This document shows positions 53,388 to 62,521 of a stretch of 64,000 nucleotides of DNA, piece after piece. This DNA comes from Pseudomonas capeferrum (GTDB taxonomy: Bacteria > Pseudomonadota > Gammaproteobacteria > Pseudomonadales > Pseudomonadaceae). A program made the position numbers and the translations under genes. The stretch spans positions 62,001-126,000 of the forward strand of contig NZ_JAAMQM010000016.1 of assembly GCF_013523055.1 (NCBI RefSeq). Direction: 5' to 3'. The first letter of the stretch is position 1; each line of letters opens with the position of its first letter. A model generated the notes under the pieces. The model ran no database searches. It saw only the letters and a list, made by a program, of their open reading frames with translations, and had not been told where the DNA came from.

Positions 53388-54287
53388 ATGACCATGCAGT
53401 ACTCAACTATCGCCGATTGCGTCGGCAATACGCCCCTGGTTCGCCTGCAGCGCCTGGGTGGCGAGACCAGCAACACGCTTCTGCTCAAGCTCGAAGGCAA
53501 CAATCCGGCCGGCTCGGTCAAGGATCGGCCGGCATTGTCGATGATCGCGCGCGCGGAACTGCGCAGCCAGATCAAGCCCGGCGATACCCTGATCGAAGCC
53601 ACCTCGGGCAATACCGGCATCGCCTTGGCCATGGCGGCGGCGATCAAGGGCTACAAGATGATCCTGATCATGCCGGACAACTCCACCCCCGAACGCAAGG
53701 CCGCGATGACCGCCTATGGCGCGGAGCTGATCCTGGTCAGCAAGGAAGAGGGCATGGAAGGGGCTCGCGACCTGGCCGAGAAACTGCAGTCCGAGGGTCG
53801 CGGCCTGGTACTCGACCAATTCGGCAACGGCGATAATCCGGAAGCTCACTACGCCAGCACCGGCCCCGAGATCTGGCGCCAGACCGAAGGCACGATTACC
53901 CATTTCATCAGTTCCATGGGCACCACCGGAACCATCATGGGCTGCTCGCGCTACCTCAAGGAACAGAACCCGGCAGTACAGATCGTCGGCCTGCAACCGA
54001 TGGAAGGCTCGTCCATTCCCGGTATCCGCCGCTGGCCGGAAGAGTACCTGCCGAAGATATTCGACGCCGAGCGTATCGACCGTGTGCTCGACATGTCCCA
54101 GGAAGAGGCGGAGCAGACCACCCGTCGCCTGGCGCGTGAAGAGGGCATCTTCTGCGGCGTGTCCTCCGGCGGCGCCGTGGCAGCCATGTTGCGTCTGTCG
54201 CGTGAAGTCGAGAACGCCGTGATGGTGGCGATCATCTGCGACCGCGGCGACCGCTACCTGTCCACCGGCCTGTTCGACGCTACCTGA
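53388..54287 (+). CDS. cysM: Cysteine synthase B
   Basis: A 299-residue PLP enzyme making cysteine from O-acetylserine and sulfide or thiosulfate. The Schiff-base lysine is Lys45 in GNNPAGSVKDRPA, with SGNTGIALA contacting PLP. The Pro-free VGNTPLVRLQRL N-terminus and C-terminal FCGVSSGGAVA are also typical of CysM. The start at 53388 matches the family. The stop overlaps the rlmD start by one base (TGATG). Confidence 0.95.
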   Translation: MTMQYSTIADCVGNTPLVRLQRLGGETSNTLLLKLEGNNPAGSVKDRPALSMIARAELRSQIKPGDTLIEATSGNTGIALAMAAAIKGYKMILIMPDNSTPERKAAMTAYGAELILVSKEEGMEGARDLAEKLQSEGRGLVLDQFGNGDNPEAHYASTGPEIWRQTEGTITHFISSMGTTGTIMGCSRYLKEQNPAVQIVGLQPMEGSSIPGIRRWPEEYLPKIFDAERIDRVLDMSQEEAEQTTRRLAREEGIFCGVSSGGAVAAMLRLSREVENAVMVAIICDRGDRYLSTGLFDAT

Positions 54288-55645
54288 TGTCCAGACAGAA
54301 ACGTACGAGTGGCCTGCGCTTCCAGCCCGCCGGCGGTGATCGCCCTTCCCAGGTGCCGGTCGGCAAGAAGCAGCGTCTGGACATCGAGCGCCTTGCCGGT
54401 GACGGCCGCGGCATCGCGTTCCATGACGGGCGGACCTGGTTCGTCAGTGGCGCGTTGGGCGGTGAAACCGTCGAGGCGCGGGTGCTCAATGCCCGGGGCA
54501 AGATCGTCGAGGCACGGCTGGAGCGGGTACTGAACGTCAGCGCGGAACGTCGCCTGGCCCCTTGCAAGCATTTCGACCGGTGCGGAGGCTGCAATCTGCA
54601 GCATTTGCCGCATGAGGATCAGCTCGGGCTCAAGCAACGGCAACTGGCCGAGCAATTGCAGCGCGTCGCTGGCGTGGTACCGGAAAGTTGGGCCGCGCCT
54701 CTGGTCGGCCCGGAGTTCGGCTACCGGCGACGAGCACGCGTGGCGGTGCGCTGGGACCCGAAGACGCGCCAGCTGGATGTCGGCTTTCGCGCCGAGGCCA
54801 GCCAGGAAATCGTGGCCATCGAGGAATGTCCGGTTCTGGTACAGCCCTTGCAGTCGATCATGCGCCATCTGCCAACGCTCTTGCGAAGCCTGGAAAAGCC
54901 GCAGGCGCTGGGCCACGTCGAATTGTTCAGCGGTACCGCGCAGGCGCTTTTGTTACGTCATGTAGCGCCTTTGTCGGGCCAGGATCTCGATCGCATGCTA
55001 GCGTTCTGCTATGAGGCCGGCGCGCAACTGTGGCTGCAGGGTGAAGGACCGCCCACGCCGGTCGAGGCCGGGCAAGAGCTGGGCTTCAGGCTCGAGCCCT
55101 GGAATCTCGAACTGGCCTGGCGTCCAGGTGACTTCATCCAGGTCAACGCTCAGGTCAACACGGCAATGATCGAGCAGGCGCTGGATTGGCTGGCGCCGGA
55201 TAAGGATGCGCGGGTGCTCGACCTGTTCTGCGGCCTCGGCAACTTTGCCTTGCCGCTGGCCAGGCAGGTGCGCGAAGTGGTGGCGGTGGAAGGGGTGCAG
55301 GCCATGGTCGACCGCGCCGCGGCCAATGCGCGGGCCAACAATGTGCAGAACGCGCGGTTCTTCCAGGCCGATCTATCGCAGCCTCTGGCCGAAGCGGGAT
55401 GGGCTGACGAAGGCTTTTCTGCGGTACTCTTGGATCCACCGCGCGACGGTGCTTTCGAGGTGGTGCAACACATCGCACGACTGGGCGCCAAGCGCCTGGT
55501 CTACGTATCGTGCAACCCGGCCACGCTGGCGCGAGACGCGCAGGTGCTGGTCGGTCAGGGTTACCGGTTAAAAAGGGCCGGGATTCTCGACATGTTTCCT
55601 CAGACGGCACATGTCGAGGCCATGGCGTTATTCGAAGCGGGCTAG
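54287..55645 (+). CDS. rlmD: 23S rRNA (uracil1939-C5)-methyltransferase RlmD
   Basis: A 452-residue enzyme methylating U1939 of 23S rRNA. Order: basic TRAM domain (about 15-85), 4Fe-4S site in CKHFDRCGGCNLQH plus a later Cys in EECPVL, and the methyltransferase core with LDLFCGLGNFALPLA, LLDPPRDGAFEV and catalytic Cys in YVSCNPATL. It overlaps cysM by one base and precedes relA by 99 bases. Confidence 0.96.
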   Translation: MSRQKRTSGLRFQPAGGDRPSQVPVGKKQRLDIERLAGDGRGIAFHDGRTWFVSGALGGETVEARVLNARGKIVEARLERVLNVSAERRLAPCKHFDRCGGCNLQHLPHEDQLGLKQRQLAEQLQRVAGVVPESWAAPLVGPEFGYRRRARVAVRWDPKTRQLDVGFRAEASQEIVAIEECPVLVQPLQSIMRHLPTLLRSLEKPQALGHVELFSGTAQALLLRHVAPLSGQDLDRMLAFCYEAGAQLWLQGEGPPTPVEAGQELGFRLEPWNLELAWRPGDFIQVNAQVNTAMIEQALDWLAPDKDARVLDLFCGLGNFALPLARQVREVVAVEGVQAMVDRAAANARANNVQNARFFQADLSQPLAEAGWADEGFSAVLLDPPRDGAFEVVQHIARLGAKRLVYVSCNPATLARDAQVLVGQGYRLKRAGILDMFPQTAHVEAMALFEAG

Positions 55646-55744
55646 TCACGACTGGCCCCTTGGTGCGGCTCCCACGGATCGGGAGCGGCGCAGGTGTTTG
55701 CCAGCGCGCCCGCGTGGTGCGCTGTATGGAAAGGTAGATAAAAG

Positions 55745-57985
55745 ATGGTACAGGTGAGAGTACACCAGCCGGTCAACAAAGACGGCAGTATCAATCTCGA
55801 AGGATGGCTGGATCATGTGGTAAGCGTCGATTCGGCGCTCGATCGCGCGGCGCTGAAGGAGGCCTGCGAGTTCGCCCTGGAGGTCGAGAAGAAAGGTAAC
55901 CCGACCAAGCATTCCTGGGCCGACGGGACCTCCAGTTTCCAGGCTGGCCTGGAAATCGCGGAAATTCTTGCCGACCTCAAGCTGGATCAGGATTCGCTGG
56001 TGGCCGCGGTGATCTACCGCTCGGTCCGCGAAGGCAAGGTCACCCTTGCCGAAGTGGGGCAGCGATGTGGGCCGGTGGTGTCCAAGCTGATCGATGGCGT
56101 CCTGCGCATGGCTGCCATCAGTGCAAGCCTTAACCCGCGCCAATCGCTGGTGCTGGGTTCGCAGGCGCAGGTCGAGAACCTGCGCAAGATGCTCGTGGCC
56201 ATGGTCGACGACGTACGCGTGCCGCTGATCAAGCTGGCCGAACGTACCTGCGCGATACGCGCGGTCAAGGCTGCCGACGACGAGAAACGACTGCGCGTTG
56301 CGCGCGAGGTCTTCGACATCTATGCGCCTCTGGCCCATCGCTTGGGTATCGGGCACATCAAGTGGGAGCTGGAGGATCTGTCCTTCCGCTACCTGGAGCC
56401 GGATCAGTACAAGCAGATCGCCAAGCTCCTGCACGAGCGTCGGCTCGATCGCGAACGCTTCATCAGCGATGTGATGAATCAGTTGCAGAATGAATTGCTG
56501 GCTACCGGCGTCAACGCCGATATCAGCGGCCGAGCCAAACATATCTATTCGATCTGGCGCAAGATGCAGCGCAAGGGTCTCGAGTTCAGCCAGATCTATG
56601 ACGTGCGCGCCGTGCGCGTGCTGGTTCCCGAAATCCGTGATTGCTATACCGCGCTCGGTATCGTCCACACCCTCTGGCGGCATATTCCCAAGGAATTCGA
56701 CGACTACATCGCCAACCCCAAGGAAAACGGCTACCGCTCCTTGCATACCGCCGTCATCGGGCCCGAGGGCAAGGTGCTCGAGGTGCAGATCCGTACTCAT
56801 GGCATGCATGAAGAGGCCGAGCTGGGTGTCTGTGCGCACTGGCGGTACAAGGGCACCGACGTCAAACCCAGCTCCAACCACTACGAAGAGAAGATCTCCT
56901 GGCTGCGTCAGGTGCTGGAGTGGCACGAGGAACTGGGCGACATCGGCGGCCTGGCCGAGCAGCTTCGCGTCGATATCGAGCCTGATCGGGTGTACGTCTT
57001 CACTCCGGACGGCCACGCCATCGATCTGCCCAAGGGCGCGACGCCGCTGGACTTCGCCTACCGGGTGCACACCGAGATCGGCCACAACTGCCGTGGCGCC
57101 AAGATCAACGGGCGCATCGTCCCGCTCAACTACAGCCTGCAGACCGGCGAGCAGGTGGAGATCATCACCAGCAAGCACGGCAACCCGAGCCGCGACTGGC
57201 TGAACTCCAACTTGGGCTACGTCACCACCTCGCGCGCGCGGGCCAAGATCGTCCATTGGTTCAAGCTGCAGGCGCGCGACCAGAACGTCGCGGCCGGCAA
57301 GAGCTTGCTCGAGCGTGAGCTGAGCCGCCTGGGCCTGCCGCAGGTCGACTTCGAGCGCCTGGCGGAGAAGGCCAACCTCAAGACCGCCGAAGACCTGTTC
57401 GCCGCTCTCGGCGCTGGCGACCTGCGCCTGGCGCACCTGGTCAACGCTGCCCAGCAACTGCTCGAGCCGGAACGCAGCGAGCAGGTCGAGCTGGTATTGC
57501 GCAAGGCTACCGGCGTGCGTTCGGGCAAGCGGGGCGATATCCAGATCCAGGGTGTCGGTAACCTGCTCACGCAGATGGCCGGCTGTTGCCAGCCGTTGCC
57601 GGGCGAAGCCATCGTCGGCTACATCACCCAGGGCCGCGGGGTGACCATTCACCGCCAGGACTGCGCCTCGGTGCTGCAACTGACGGGCCGCGAGCCCGAA
57701 CGTATCATCCAGGTCAGTTGGGGGCCGGTGCCGGTGCAGACCTACCCGGTCGACATCATCATCCGTGCCTACGATCGCCCGGGGCTGCTGCGCGATGTCT
57801 CGCAGGTGCTGCTCAACGAGAAGATCAACGTGCTGGCGGTCAATACCCGCTCGAACAAGGAAGACAACTCCGCGCTGATGTCGCTGACCATCGAGATCCC
57901 CGGCCTGGATGCCCTCGGGCGCCTGCTGGGACGAATCTCGCAGTTGCCCAACATCATCGAGACGCGCCGTAACCGCACGCCCTGA
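55745..57985 (+). CDS. relA: GTP pyrophosphokinase RelA
   Basis: A 746-residue ribosome-associated (p)ppGpp synthetase of the stringent response. The N-terminal HD domain is degenerate (VAAVIYRSVREG, no HDxxED), so it is probably hydrolase-dead. The synthetase domain contains EFDDYIANPKENGYRSLH, where EFDD marks the RelA type rather than SpoT. TGS (VYVFTPDGHAIDLPKGATPLD), helical/zinc-finger and ACT (about 675-746) domains follow. Order rlmD-relA-mazG is conserved in pseudomonads. Confidence 0.97.
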   Translation: MVQVRVHQPVNKDGSINLEGWLDHVVSVDSALDRAALKEACEFALEVEKKGNPTKHSWADGTSSFQAGLEIAEILADLKLDQDSLVAAVIYRSVREGKVTLAEVGQRCGPVVSKLIDGVLRMAAISASLNPRQSLVLGSQAQVENLRKMLVAMVDDVRVPLIKLAERTCAIRAVKAADDEKRLRVAREVFDIYAPLAHRLGIGHIKWELEDLSFRYLEPDQYKQIAKLLHERRLDRERFISDVMNQLQNELLATGVNADISGRAKHIYSIWRKMQRKGLEFSQIYDVRAVRVLVPEIRDCYTALGIVHTLWRHIPKEFDDYIANPKENGYRSLHTAVIGPEGKVLEVQIRTHGMHEEAELGVCAHWRYKGTDVKPSSNHYEEKISWLRQVLEWHEELGDIGGLAEQLRVDIEPDRVYVFTPDGHAIDLPKGATPLDFAYRVHTEIGHNCRGAKINGRIVPLNYSLQTGEQVEIITSKHGNPSRDWLNSNLGYVTTSRARAKIVHWFKLQARDQNVAAGKSLLERELSRLGLPQVDFERLAEKANLKTAEDLFAALGAGDLRLAHLVNAAQQLLEPERSEQVELVLRKATGVRSGKRGDIQIQGVGNLLTQMAGCCQPLPGEAIVGYITQGRGVTIHRQDCASVLQLTGREPERIIQVSWGPVPVQTYPVDIIIRAYDRPGLLRDVSQVLLNEKINVLAVNTRSNKEDNSALMSLTIEIPGLDALGRLLGRISQLPNIIETRRNRTP

Positions 57986-57992
57986 TCACATC

Positions 57993-58022
57993 GATCGCGG
58001 GCCCGTGAGTGGGCCCGCGATC
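57993..58022 (+). terminator. Perfect 12-bp stem after relA
   Basis: GATCGCGGGCCC (57993-58004), loop GTGAGT, GGGCCCGCGATC (58011-58022). No T tract. It lies between the relA stop and the mazG start at 58036. Confidence 0.45.
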
Positions 58023-58035
58023 CATAGGACCCGAG

Positions 58036-58869
58036 ATGACCTACACCCTTGATGATCTGCTCCAGCTCATGGCCCGCCTGCGTGATCCGCAGCACGGTTG
58101 CCCATGGGACCTGAAGCAGGACTATGCCAGTATCGTCCCGCATACCCTGGAAGAAGCCTATGAAGTCGCCGATACCATCGAGCGTGGCGATTTCGAGCAT
58201 CTGCAGGGCGAGCTGGGTGACCTGCTGTTCCAGGTGATCTACTACAGCCAGCTGGCCCGTGAGGAGGGACGCTTCGAGTTCGCCGGGGTGGTGGATGCCA
58301 TTACCCGCAAGCTGATTCGTCGTCACCCGCATGTCTTCCCCACCGGCGACCTGCATGCGCCGCTGGACACGCCGAGCCTGAGCGAAGCCCAGGTCAAGCG
58401 GCGCTGGGAAGAAATCAAAGCCGAGGAACGGGCACAAAAGCAGGTGCCGGAGCAATTGTCGTTGCTCGACGATGTGCCCGCGGCCTTGCCAGCGTTGTCA
58501 CGGGCGGCCAAGCTGCAAAAACGTGTGGCCCAGGTCGGCTTCGATTGGCCCGACGCATTGCCGGTACTGGACAAGGTGCGCGAGGAACTGGACGAGGTGC
58601 TGCAGGCCATGGCCGGCAGCGACCCCAGGGCGATCGAGGACGAAGTCGGCGATCTGCTGTTCGCCACCGTCAACCTTGCCCGGCACCTCAAGCTGGACCC
58701 GGAAAACGCACTGCGCGGTGCCAACCGCAAGTTCGAACGTCGTTTCCGTTTCATCGAGCAGGCATTGCGCGATAATGGCCGGCCGATTGAAGATTGTACT
58801 CTCGACGAGCTGGACGCCCTCTGGGGTGAAGCCAAGCGTCAGGAAAAGAACCTGCCCAGCTGCGGCTGA
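58036..58869 (+). CDS. mazG: Nucleoside triphosphate pyrophosphohydrolase MazG
   Basis: A 277-residue house-cleaning enzyme hydrolysing NTPs to NMPs. Two MazG-type helical domains are visible: EEAYEVADTIERGDFEHLQG with GELGDLLFQV, and VREELDEVLQAMAG with EDEVGDLLFATV. E. coli MazG can lower ppGpp levels, which makes its place after relA fitting. The start at 58036 (MTYTLDDLLQLMARLRDP) fits the family. Confidence 0.95.
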   Translation: MTYTLDDLLQLMARLRDPQHGCPWDLKQDYASIVPHTLEEAYEVADTIERGDFEHLQGELGDLLFQVIYYSQLAREEGRFEFAGVVDAITRKLIRRHPHVFPTGDLHAPLDTPSLSEAQVKRRWEEIKAEERAQKQVPEQLSLLDDVPAALPALSRAAKLQKRVAQVGFDWPDALPVLDKVREELDEVLQAMAGSDPRAIEDEVGDLLFATVNLARHLKLDPENALRGANRKFERRFRFIEQALRDNGRPIEDCTLDELDALWGEAKRQEKNLPSCG

Positions 58870-58895
58870 GCCGATGCATAAGTGAGTGAACATCG

Positions 58896-59435
58896 ATGAG
58901 CCTTTCCCTTCGCGACCAATTGCTCAAGGCCGGACTGGTCAACCAGAAACAGGTCAAGCAGGTCAACAAAACCGAAAAGAAACAGAAACGCCTGGAGCAG
59001 AAAGGCCAGGTGGAAATCGACGACAGCCAGCAGCGTCAGGCCAGGGAGGCCGTGGCCGAGAAGGCCAGGCGCGACCAGGAGCTGAATCGTCAGCAACAGG
59101 AAAAGGCCGAACAGAAGGCCCGTGCCGCCCAGGTCAAGCAACTGATCGAAGCGTCGCGCCTGCCCAAGCTCACCACCGAGGACTACTACAACTTCGTCGA
59201 TGACAAGAAGGTCAAGCGCATCGCGGTCAACGCCCTCATGCGCAGCAAGCTGAGCAGCGGTTCGTTGGCGATCGTTGCTCATGGCGGCGGGTACGAGGTG
59301 ATCCCTCGCGAAGCGGCAGTCAAGATCCAGGAGCGTGATGCCAGGCGCATCCTGCTGCTGAACACCCAGGTCGAGGAACCGGATGCGGACGATCCGTATG
59401 CGGCTTACAAGATCCCGGACGATCTGATGTGGTAA
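58896..59435 (+). CDS. DUF2058 (YaiL-like) protein
   Basis: A 179-residue highly charged protein. Residues about 1-85 are helical and rich in Lys, Gln and Glu (QVKQVNKTEKKQKRLEQK), probably coiled coil or nucleic-acid-binding; the C-terminal half (KRIAVNALMRSKLSSGSLAI) is the conserved DUF2058 domain. Function unknown. A terminator follows six bases after the stop. Confidence 0.85.
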   Translation: MSLSLRDQLLKAGLVNQKQVKQVNKTEKKQKRLEQKGQVEIDDSQQRQAREAVAEKARRDQELNRQQQEKAEQKARAAQVKQLIEASRLPKLTTEDYYNFVDDKKVKRIAVNALMRSKLSSGSLAIVAHGGGYEVIPREAAVKIQERDARRILLLNTQVEEPDADDPYAAYKIPDDLMW

Positions 59436-59440
59436 AAGAC

Positions 59441-59465
59441 AAAACCCCGCCTTGGCGGGGTTTTT
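59441..59465. terminator. Bidirectional terminator
   Basis: AAAACCCCGCC (59441-59451), loop TT, GGCGGGGTTTT (59454-59464) and a T. It serves the DUF2058 gene and, on the minus strand, the small gene ending at 59479. Confidence 0.92.
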
Positions 59466-59478
59466 CGTGCAATACGGG

Positions 59479-59661
59479 TTATTGCGTGGCGCGCTGGGTC
59501 TCGAGTGATTCCAGCTCGCTGCGGTACTGATTGGCCTCGGATTCATCATGGAACATCCCGACCAGCTGACCTTGCTGATGGACATCCCAGATCCGCACAC
59601 CGGCGGCCAGGCCTTCGTGGGACATTTTCGATTCGTCACGTTCGGTTACTTGAACAGTCAT
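59479..59661 (-). CDS. Small conserved protein, 60 residues
   Basis: A 60-residue acidic soluble protein (MTVQVTERDESKMSHEG...). It has GVRIWDVHQQGQLVGMFHDE and a charged helix (ANQYRSELESLETQ). The start at 59661 is chosen because GGAG lies about eight bases upstream, and the protein agrees with my recollection of a small P. putida-group protein; a frame open to 59859 lacks support. Function unknown. Confidence 0.65.
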   Translation of the reverse strand: MTVQVTERDESKMSHEGLAAGVRIWDVHQQGQLVGMFHDESEANQYRSELESLETQRATQ

Positions 59662-59860
59662 CGGCAAACTCCACTTTTCGGTTAGATGCGACACTGTGTC
59701 GCACGCCTTCTTTATAGGGTTTGTTAGCTGACTAAGTAAATAAAATGGGGATGAAAGATCTTTCATGTGGAGCTGAGAAGGGTAGGGCTCAGCCATTGTC
59801 AGAGTTACTGAGTGCAGCTTCTCTGCAGTCACGATCAGAAAATCTTGTACTGGGTGCAAT

Positions 59861-60045
59861 GCCGGTTAGTTAAGGACGAGCGTTCGGGATTCCAGATGCT
59901 GAGGCTTGGCATTGTGTCCTTTAAATCCTCTGTGAGGCTGAGGGCCTCGTCGCGGGGCAAGCCCGCTCGCCACCTGGAGCGTGTCTGCGTTGCACCGTAC
60001 CCGTTGTGAGGGGGGCTGGCCCCGCGAGGCTTCCTGCAACCCTGA
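59861..60045. repeat. Extended REP repeat, copy 2
   Basis: The leader (59861-59933) aligns with 20614-20686. REP core GTCGCGGGGCAAGCCCGCTC follows (about 59948-59967), with a partial inverted partner GGCTGGCCCCGCGAGGC (60014-60030). It fills most of the 429-base gap between the small gene and the DUF3108 gene. I see no gene in the gap. Confidence 0.7.
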
Positions 60046-60048
60046 AAC

Positions 60049-60075
60049 AGAAAACCCCGCACCAGGCGGGGTTTC
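60049..60075 (-). terminator. Terminator of the purM-purN-DUF3108 unit
   Basis: CCCCGC (60055-60060) pairs with GCGGGG (60066-60071). On the minus strand it is followed by TTTTCTG. It lies 15 bases past the DUF3108 gene stop. Confidence 0.85.
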
Positions 60076-60090
60076 CAGATCAGCACACCA

Positions 60091-60801
60091 TCACTTGCCC
60101 TTGACCGACCTGCCATCGACCGTGCCGTCCTGCAGCACGATCACGTACTCCTTGCCATCGGTCTCCACTTGACGCAACTGCACCAGCAGATACTCCCATT
60201 CCTTGGCGAACCACAGCTCGGTGATGCGCTTGCTCTGGCTCGGGTCTCGCACGCGCTCGACCTTGACCGCATCGACCTGGCCGGTCTTGGTGGTGACTTT
60301 CTCGACACCGAGCACGCGGAAGTCGTAGGTATCGATCTCGTCACCGTCGACCACCTGGTAGGTCATGCTCTTCTTGCCCGCCGCAACGTCGTGCTGCAAG
60401 GCGAGCTGATAGGACGACTTGTCGAGCACGCCGCGGTTCAAGGGCAGGTTGACCGCATCGCCACGGTCGCTACCGGTCACCTTCTTGCTGTTCCAGTCGA
60501 AGTCCAGGTCGACCTTCTTGGCCTTGCCCAGCCCACCGCGTTCGAAGTGGTAGGTCTGCGGCAGCAAGGTGTCGTTCTCCATGCGCAGGGTACTTTGCTC
60601 GGTCAGGCTGGCGATCATCATGGACGCCTTGAAATTCAGGTTCCAAGTACCGTTGGCATTCTTTTCCAGGCTACGTTCAGCGGTGCCACTCATGGGCAGC
60701 TGCTTCCAGTCGGCGGTGTAGCTCGCCGAGAAAGGCTTCAGTTCAGCTGCCTGGAGGGGCAGGGCAAGCACGGCGAGAGCCAAGAGCAGGGCGCGACGCA
60801 T
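60091..60801 (-). CDS. DUF3108 periplasmic protein
   Basis: A 236-residue exported protein with signal peptide (LLLALAVLALPLQAAE, cleavage near 18). The beta-rich mature part (FSASYTADWKQLPMSGTAER, VEKVTTKTGQVDAVKVERVR) matches DUF3108, function unknown. It starts eight bases after the purN stop, so it is co-transcribed with purM-purN; this arrangement is common in Pseudomonas. Confidence 0.88.
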   Translation of the reverse strand: MRRALLLALAVLALPLQAAELKPFSASYTADWKQLPMSGTAERSLEKNANGTWNLNFKASMMIASLTEQSTLRMENDTLLPQTYHFERGGLGKAKKVDLDFDWNSKKVTGSDRGDAVNLPLNRGVLDKSSYQLALQHDVAAGKKSMTYQVVDGDEIDTYDFRVLGVEKVTTKTGQVDAVKVERVRDPSQSKRITELWFAKEWEYLLVQLRQVETDGKEYVIVLQDGTVDGRSVKGK

Positions 60802-60809
60802 AATCTCTC

Positions 60810-61463
60810 CTAGAGTCGAATCAAATGACCGCTGGCCGTCAGCGGTTGGCCATCCAGTAATGCACCCTCGTCGCCAAGACGCAAGCGTTGTTCGGCGAAC
60901 CAGCGCACTGCCAGTGGGTAGATCTGGTGTTCCTGGCGGTGGACCCGCTTAGCCAGGGACTCCGGGGTGTCGTCGGGCGTCACCGATATCACAGCCTGTA
61001 CGACCAAGGGGCCGCCATCGAGTTCCTCGGTGACGAAGTGCACACTGCAACCGTGCTCGGCGTCGCCTGCCTCGATGGCCCGGCGATGGGTGTGCAGGCC
61101 CTTGTACTTGGGCAGCAGCGAGGGATGGATATTGAGCAGGCGTCCCTGATAGTGGCGCACGAAGCCGGCGCTGAGAATACGCATGAAACCTGCCAGCACC
61201 ACCAGGTCCGGTGCGAAACCGTCGATCAGGTCCATCAAGGTCGCGTCGAAAGCTTCGCGCCCATCGAAACCGCTGTGCTCCAGCACGGCGGTTTCGATGC
61301 CCACTGCCTGGGCGCGCTGCAGCCCGTAGGCGTCGGCGCGGTTGGAAACCACCGCCCGGATGCGCATCGGGTTGTCCTGCTCGAGACTGCTGTCGATCAA
61401 CGCTTGCAGGTTGCTGCCGGATCCTGACAGCAACACCACGACATCACAGGTCTTGCCAGGCAT
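60810..61463 (-). CDS. purN: Phosphoribosylglycinamide formyltransferase
   Basis: A 217-residue enzyme transferring formyl from 10-formyl-THF to GAR, step 3 of purine synthesis. Motifs VVLLSGSGSNLQALIDSSL, RLLNIHPSLLPKYKGL (catalytic Asn/His) and HFVTEELDGGPLVVQA (catalytic Asp) are intact. The start overlaps the purM stop by one base (TGATG). Confidence 0.96.
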   Translation of the reverse strand: MPGKTCDVVVLLSGSGSNLQALIDSSLEQDNPMRIRAVVSNRADAYGLQRAQAVGIETAVLEHSGFDGREAFDATLMDLIDGFAPDLVVLAGFMRILSAGFVRHYQGRLLNIHPSLLPKYKGLHTHRRAIEAGDAEHGCSVHFVTEELDGGPLVVQAVISVTPDDTPESLAKRVHRQEHQIYPLAVRWFAEQRLRLGDEGALLDGQPLTASGHLIRL

Positions 61464-62521
61464 CAGTGCGCCTTGACGTTCTGCAGCTCGACCTGCGCGG
61501 CACCTTCGGCAGCGGCGGCGATGTGGCCGATGACCCAGGGCTGTTCGCCGGAATCGCGAAGGGATTGCAGGGCGCCTTCGACCTGGTCCTGGGCCACGCA
61601 GATGACCATGCCGACGCCACAGTTCAGTACGCGGTGCATCTCGTGCTCGTCGACATTACCTTTCTCTTGCAGCCAGTCGAAGACGGCTGGACGCTGCCAG
61701 CTGGCCACGTCGACCACTGCCTGGGCGTTCTTGGGCAGCACGCGCGGAATGTTGTCGAGCAGGCCGCCACCGGTGATGTGGGCCATTGCCTTGACCGCGC
61801 CGGTCTGCTTGATCAGTTGCAGCAGCGGCTTGACGTAGATGCGGGTCGGCGCCATCAGCAGTTCGGTCAGCGGCTTGCCGTCCAGGTCGATGGTCTCGAT
61901 GTCGGCGCCGGAGACTTCGATGATCTTGCGGATCAGCGAGTAGCCGTTGGAGTGCGGACCGGACGAAGGCAGGGCGATCAGGGCATCACCGGTGGCAACC
62001 TTGGAGCCGTCGATGATCTCGGCCTTTTCCACTACACCCACGCAGAAACCGGCCAGGTCGTAGTCTTCACCTTCGTACATGCCTGGCATTTCGGCGGTTT
62101 CGCCGCCAACCAGCGAGCAGCCGGCCAGTTCGCAGCCGGCGCCGATGCCGGTCACCACGGTGGCGGCTACATCGACATTGAGCTTGCCGGTGGCGTAGTA
62201 GTCGAGGAAGAACAGCGGCTCGGCACCGCAGACGACCAGGTCGTTGACGCACATGGCGACCAGGTCCTGGCCGATGCTGTCATGCTTGTTCAGGTTCAGT
62301 GCCAGACGCAGCTTGGTGCCGACACCGTCGGTGCCGGAGACCAGGACTGGCTGCTTGTAGCCGGCCGGGATCTCGCAGAGAGCGCCGAAACCGCCCAGGC
62401 CACCCATGACTTCCGGGCGCGCCGTGCGCTTGGCCACGCCTTTGATGCGTTCGACCAATGCTTCACCGGCGTCGATGTCTACACCGGCGTCCTTGTAGCT
62501 CAGGGAGGGTTGCTTGCTCAT
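61463..62521 (-). CDS. purM: Phosphoribosylaminoimidazole synthetase (AIR synthetase)
   Basis: A 352-residue ATP-dependent cyclase converting FGAM to AIR. Conserved parts include SYKDAGVDIDAGEALVERIK, VSGTDGVGTKLRLAL and GGGLLDNIPRVLP. The start at 62521 matches the family; the frame remains open upstream without homology. It heads the minus-strand unit purM-purN-DUF3108 and diverges from the DUF2066 gene. Confidence 0.96.
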   Translation of the reverse strand: MSKQPSLSYKDAGVDIDAGEALVERIKGVAKRTARPEVMGGLGGFGALCEIPAGYKQPVLVSGTDGVGTKLRLALNLNKHDSIGQDLVAMCVNDLVVCGAEPLFFLDYYATGKLNVDVAATVVTGIGAGCELAGCSLVGGETAEMPGMYEGEDYDLAGFCVGVVEKAEIIDGSKVATGDALIALPSSGPHSNGYSLIRKIIEVSGADIETIDLDGKPLTELLMAPTRIYVKPLLQLIKQTGAVKAMAHITGGGLLDNIPRVLPKNAQAVVDVASWQRPAVFDWLQEKGNVDEHEMHRVLNCGVGMVICVAQDQVEGALQSLRDSGEQPWVIGHIAAAAEGAAQVELQNVKAH

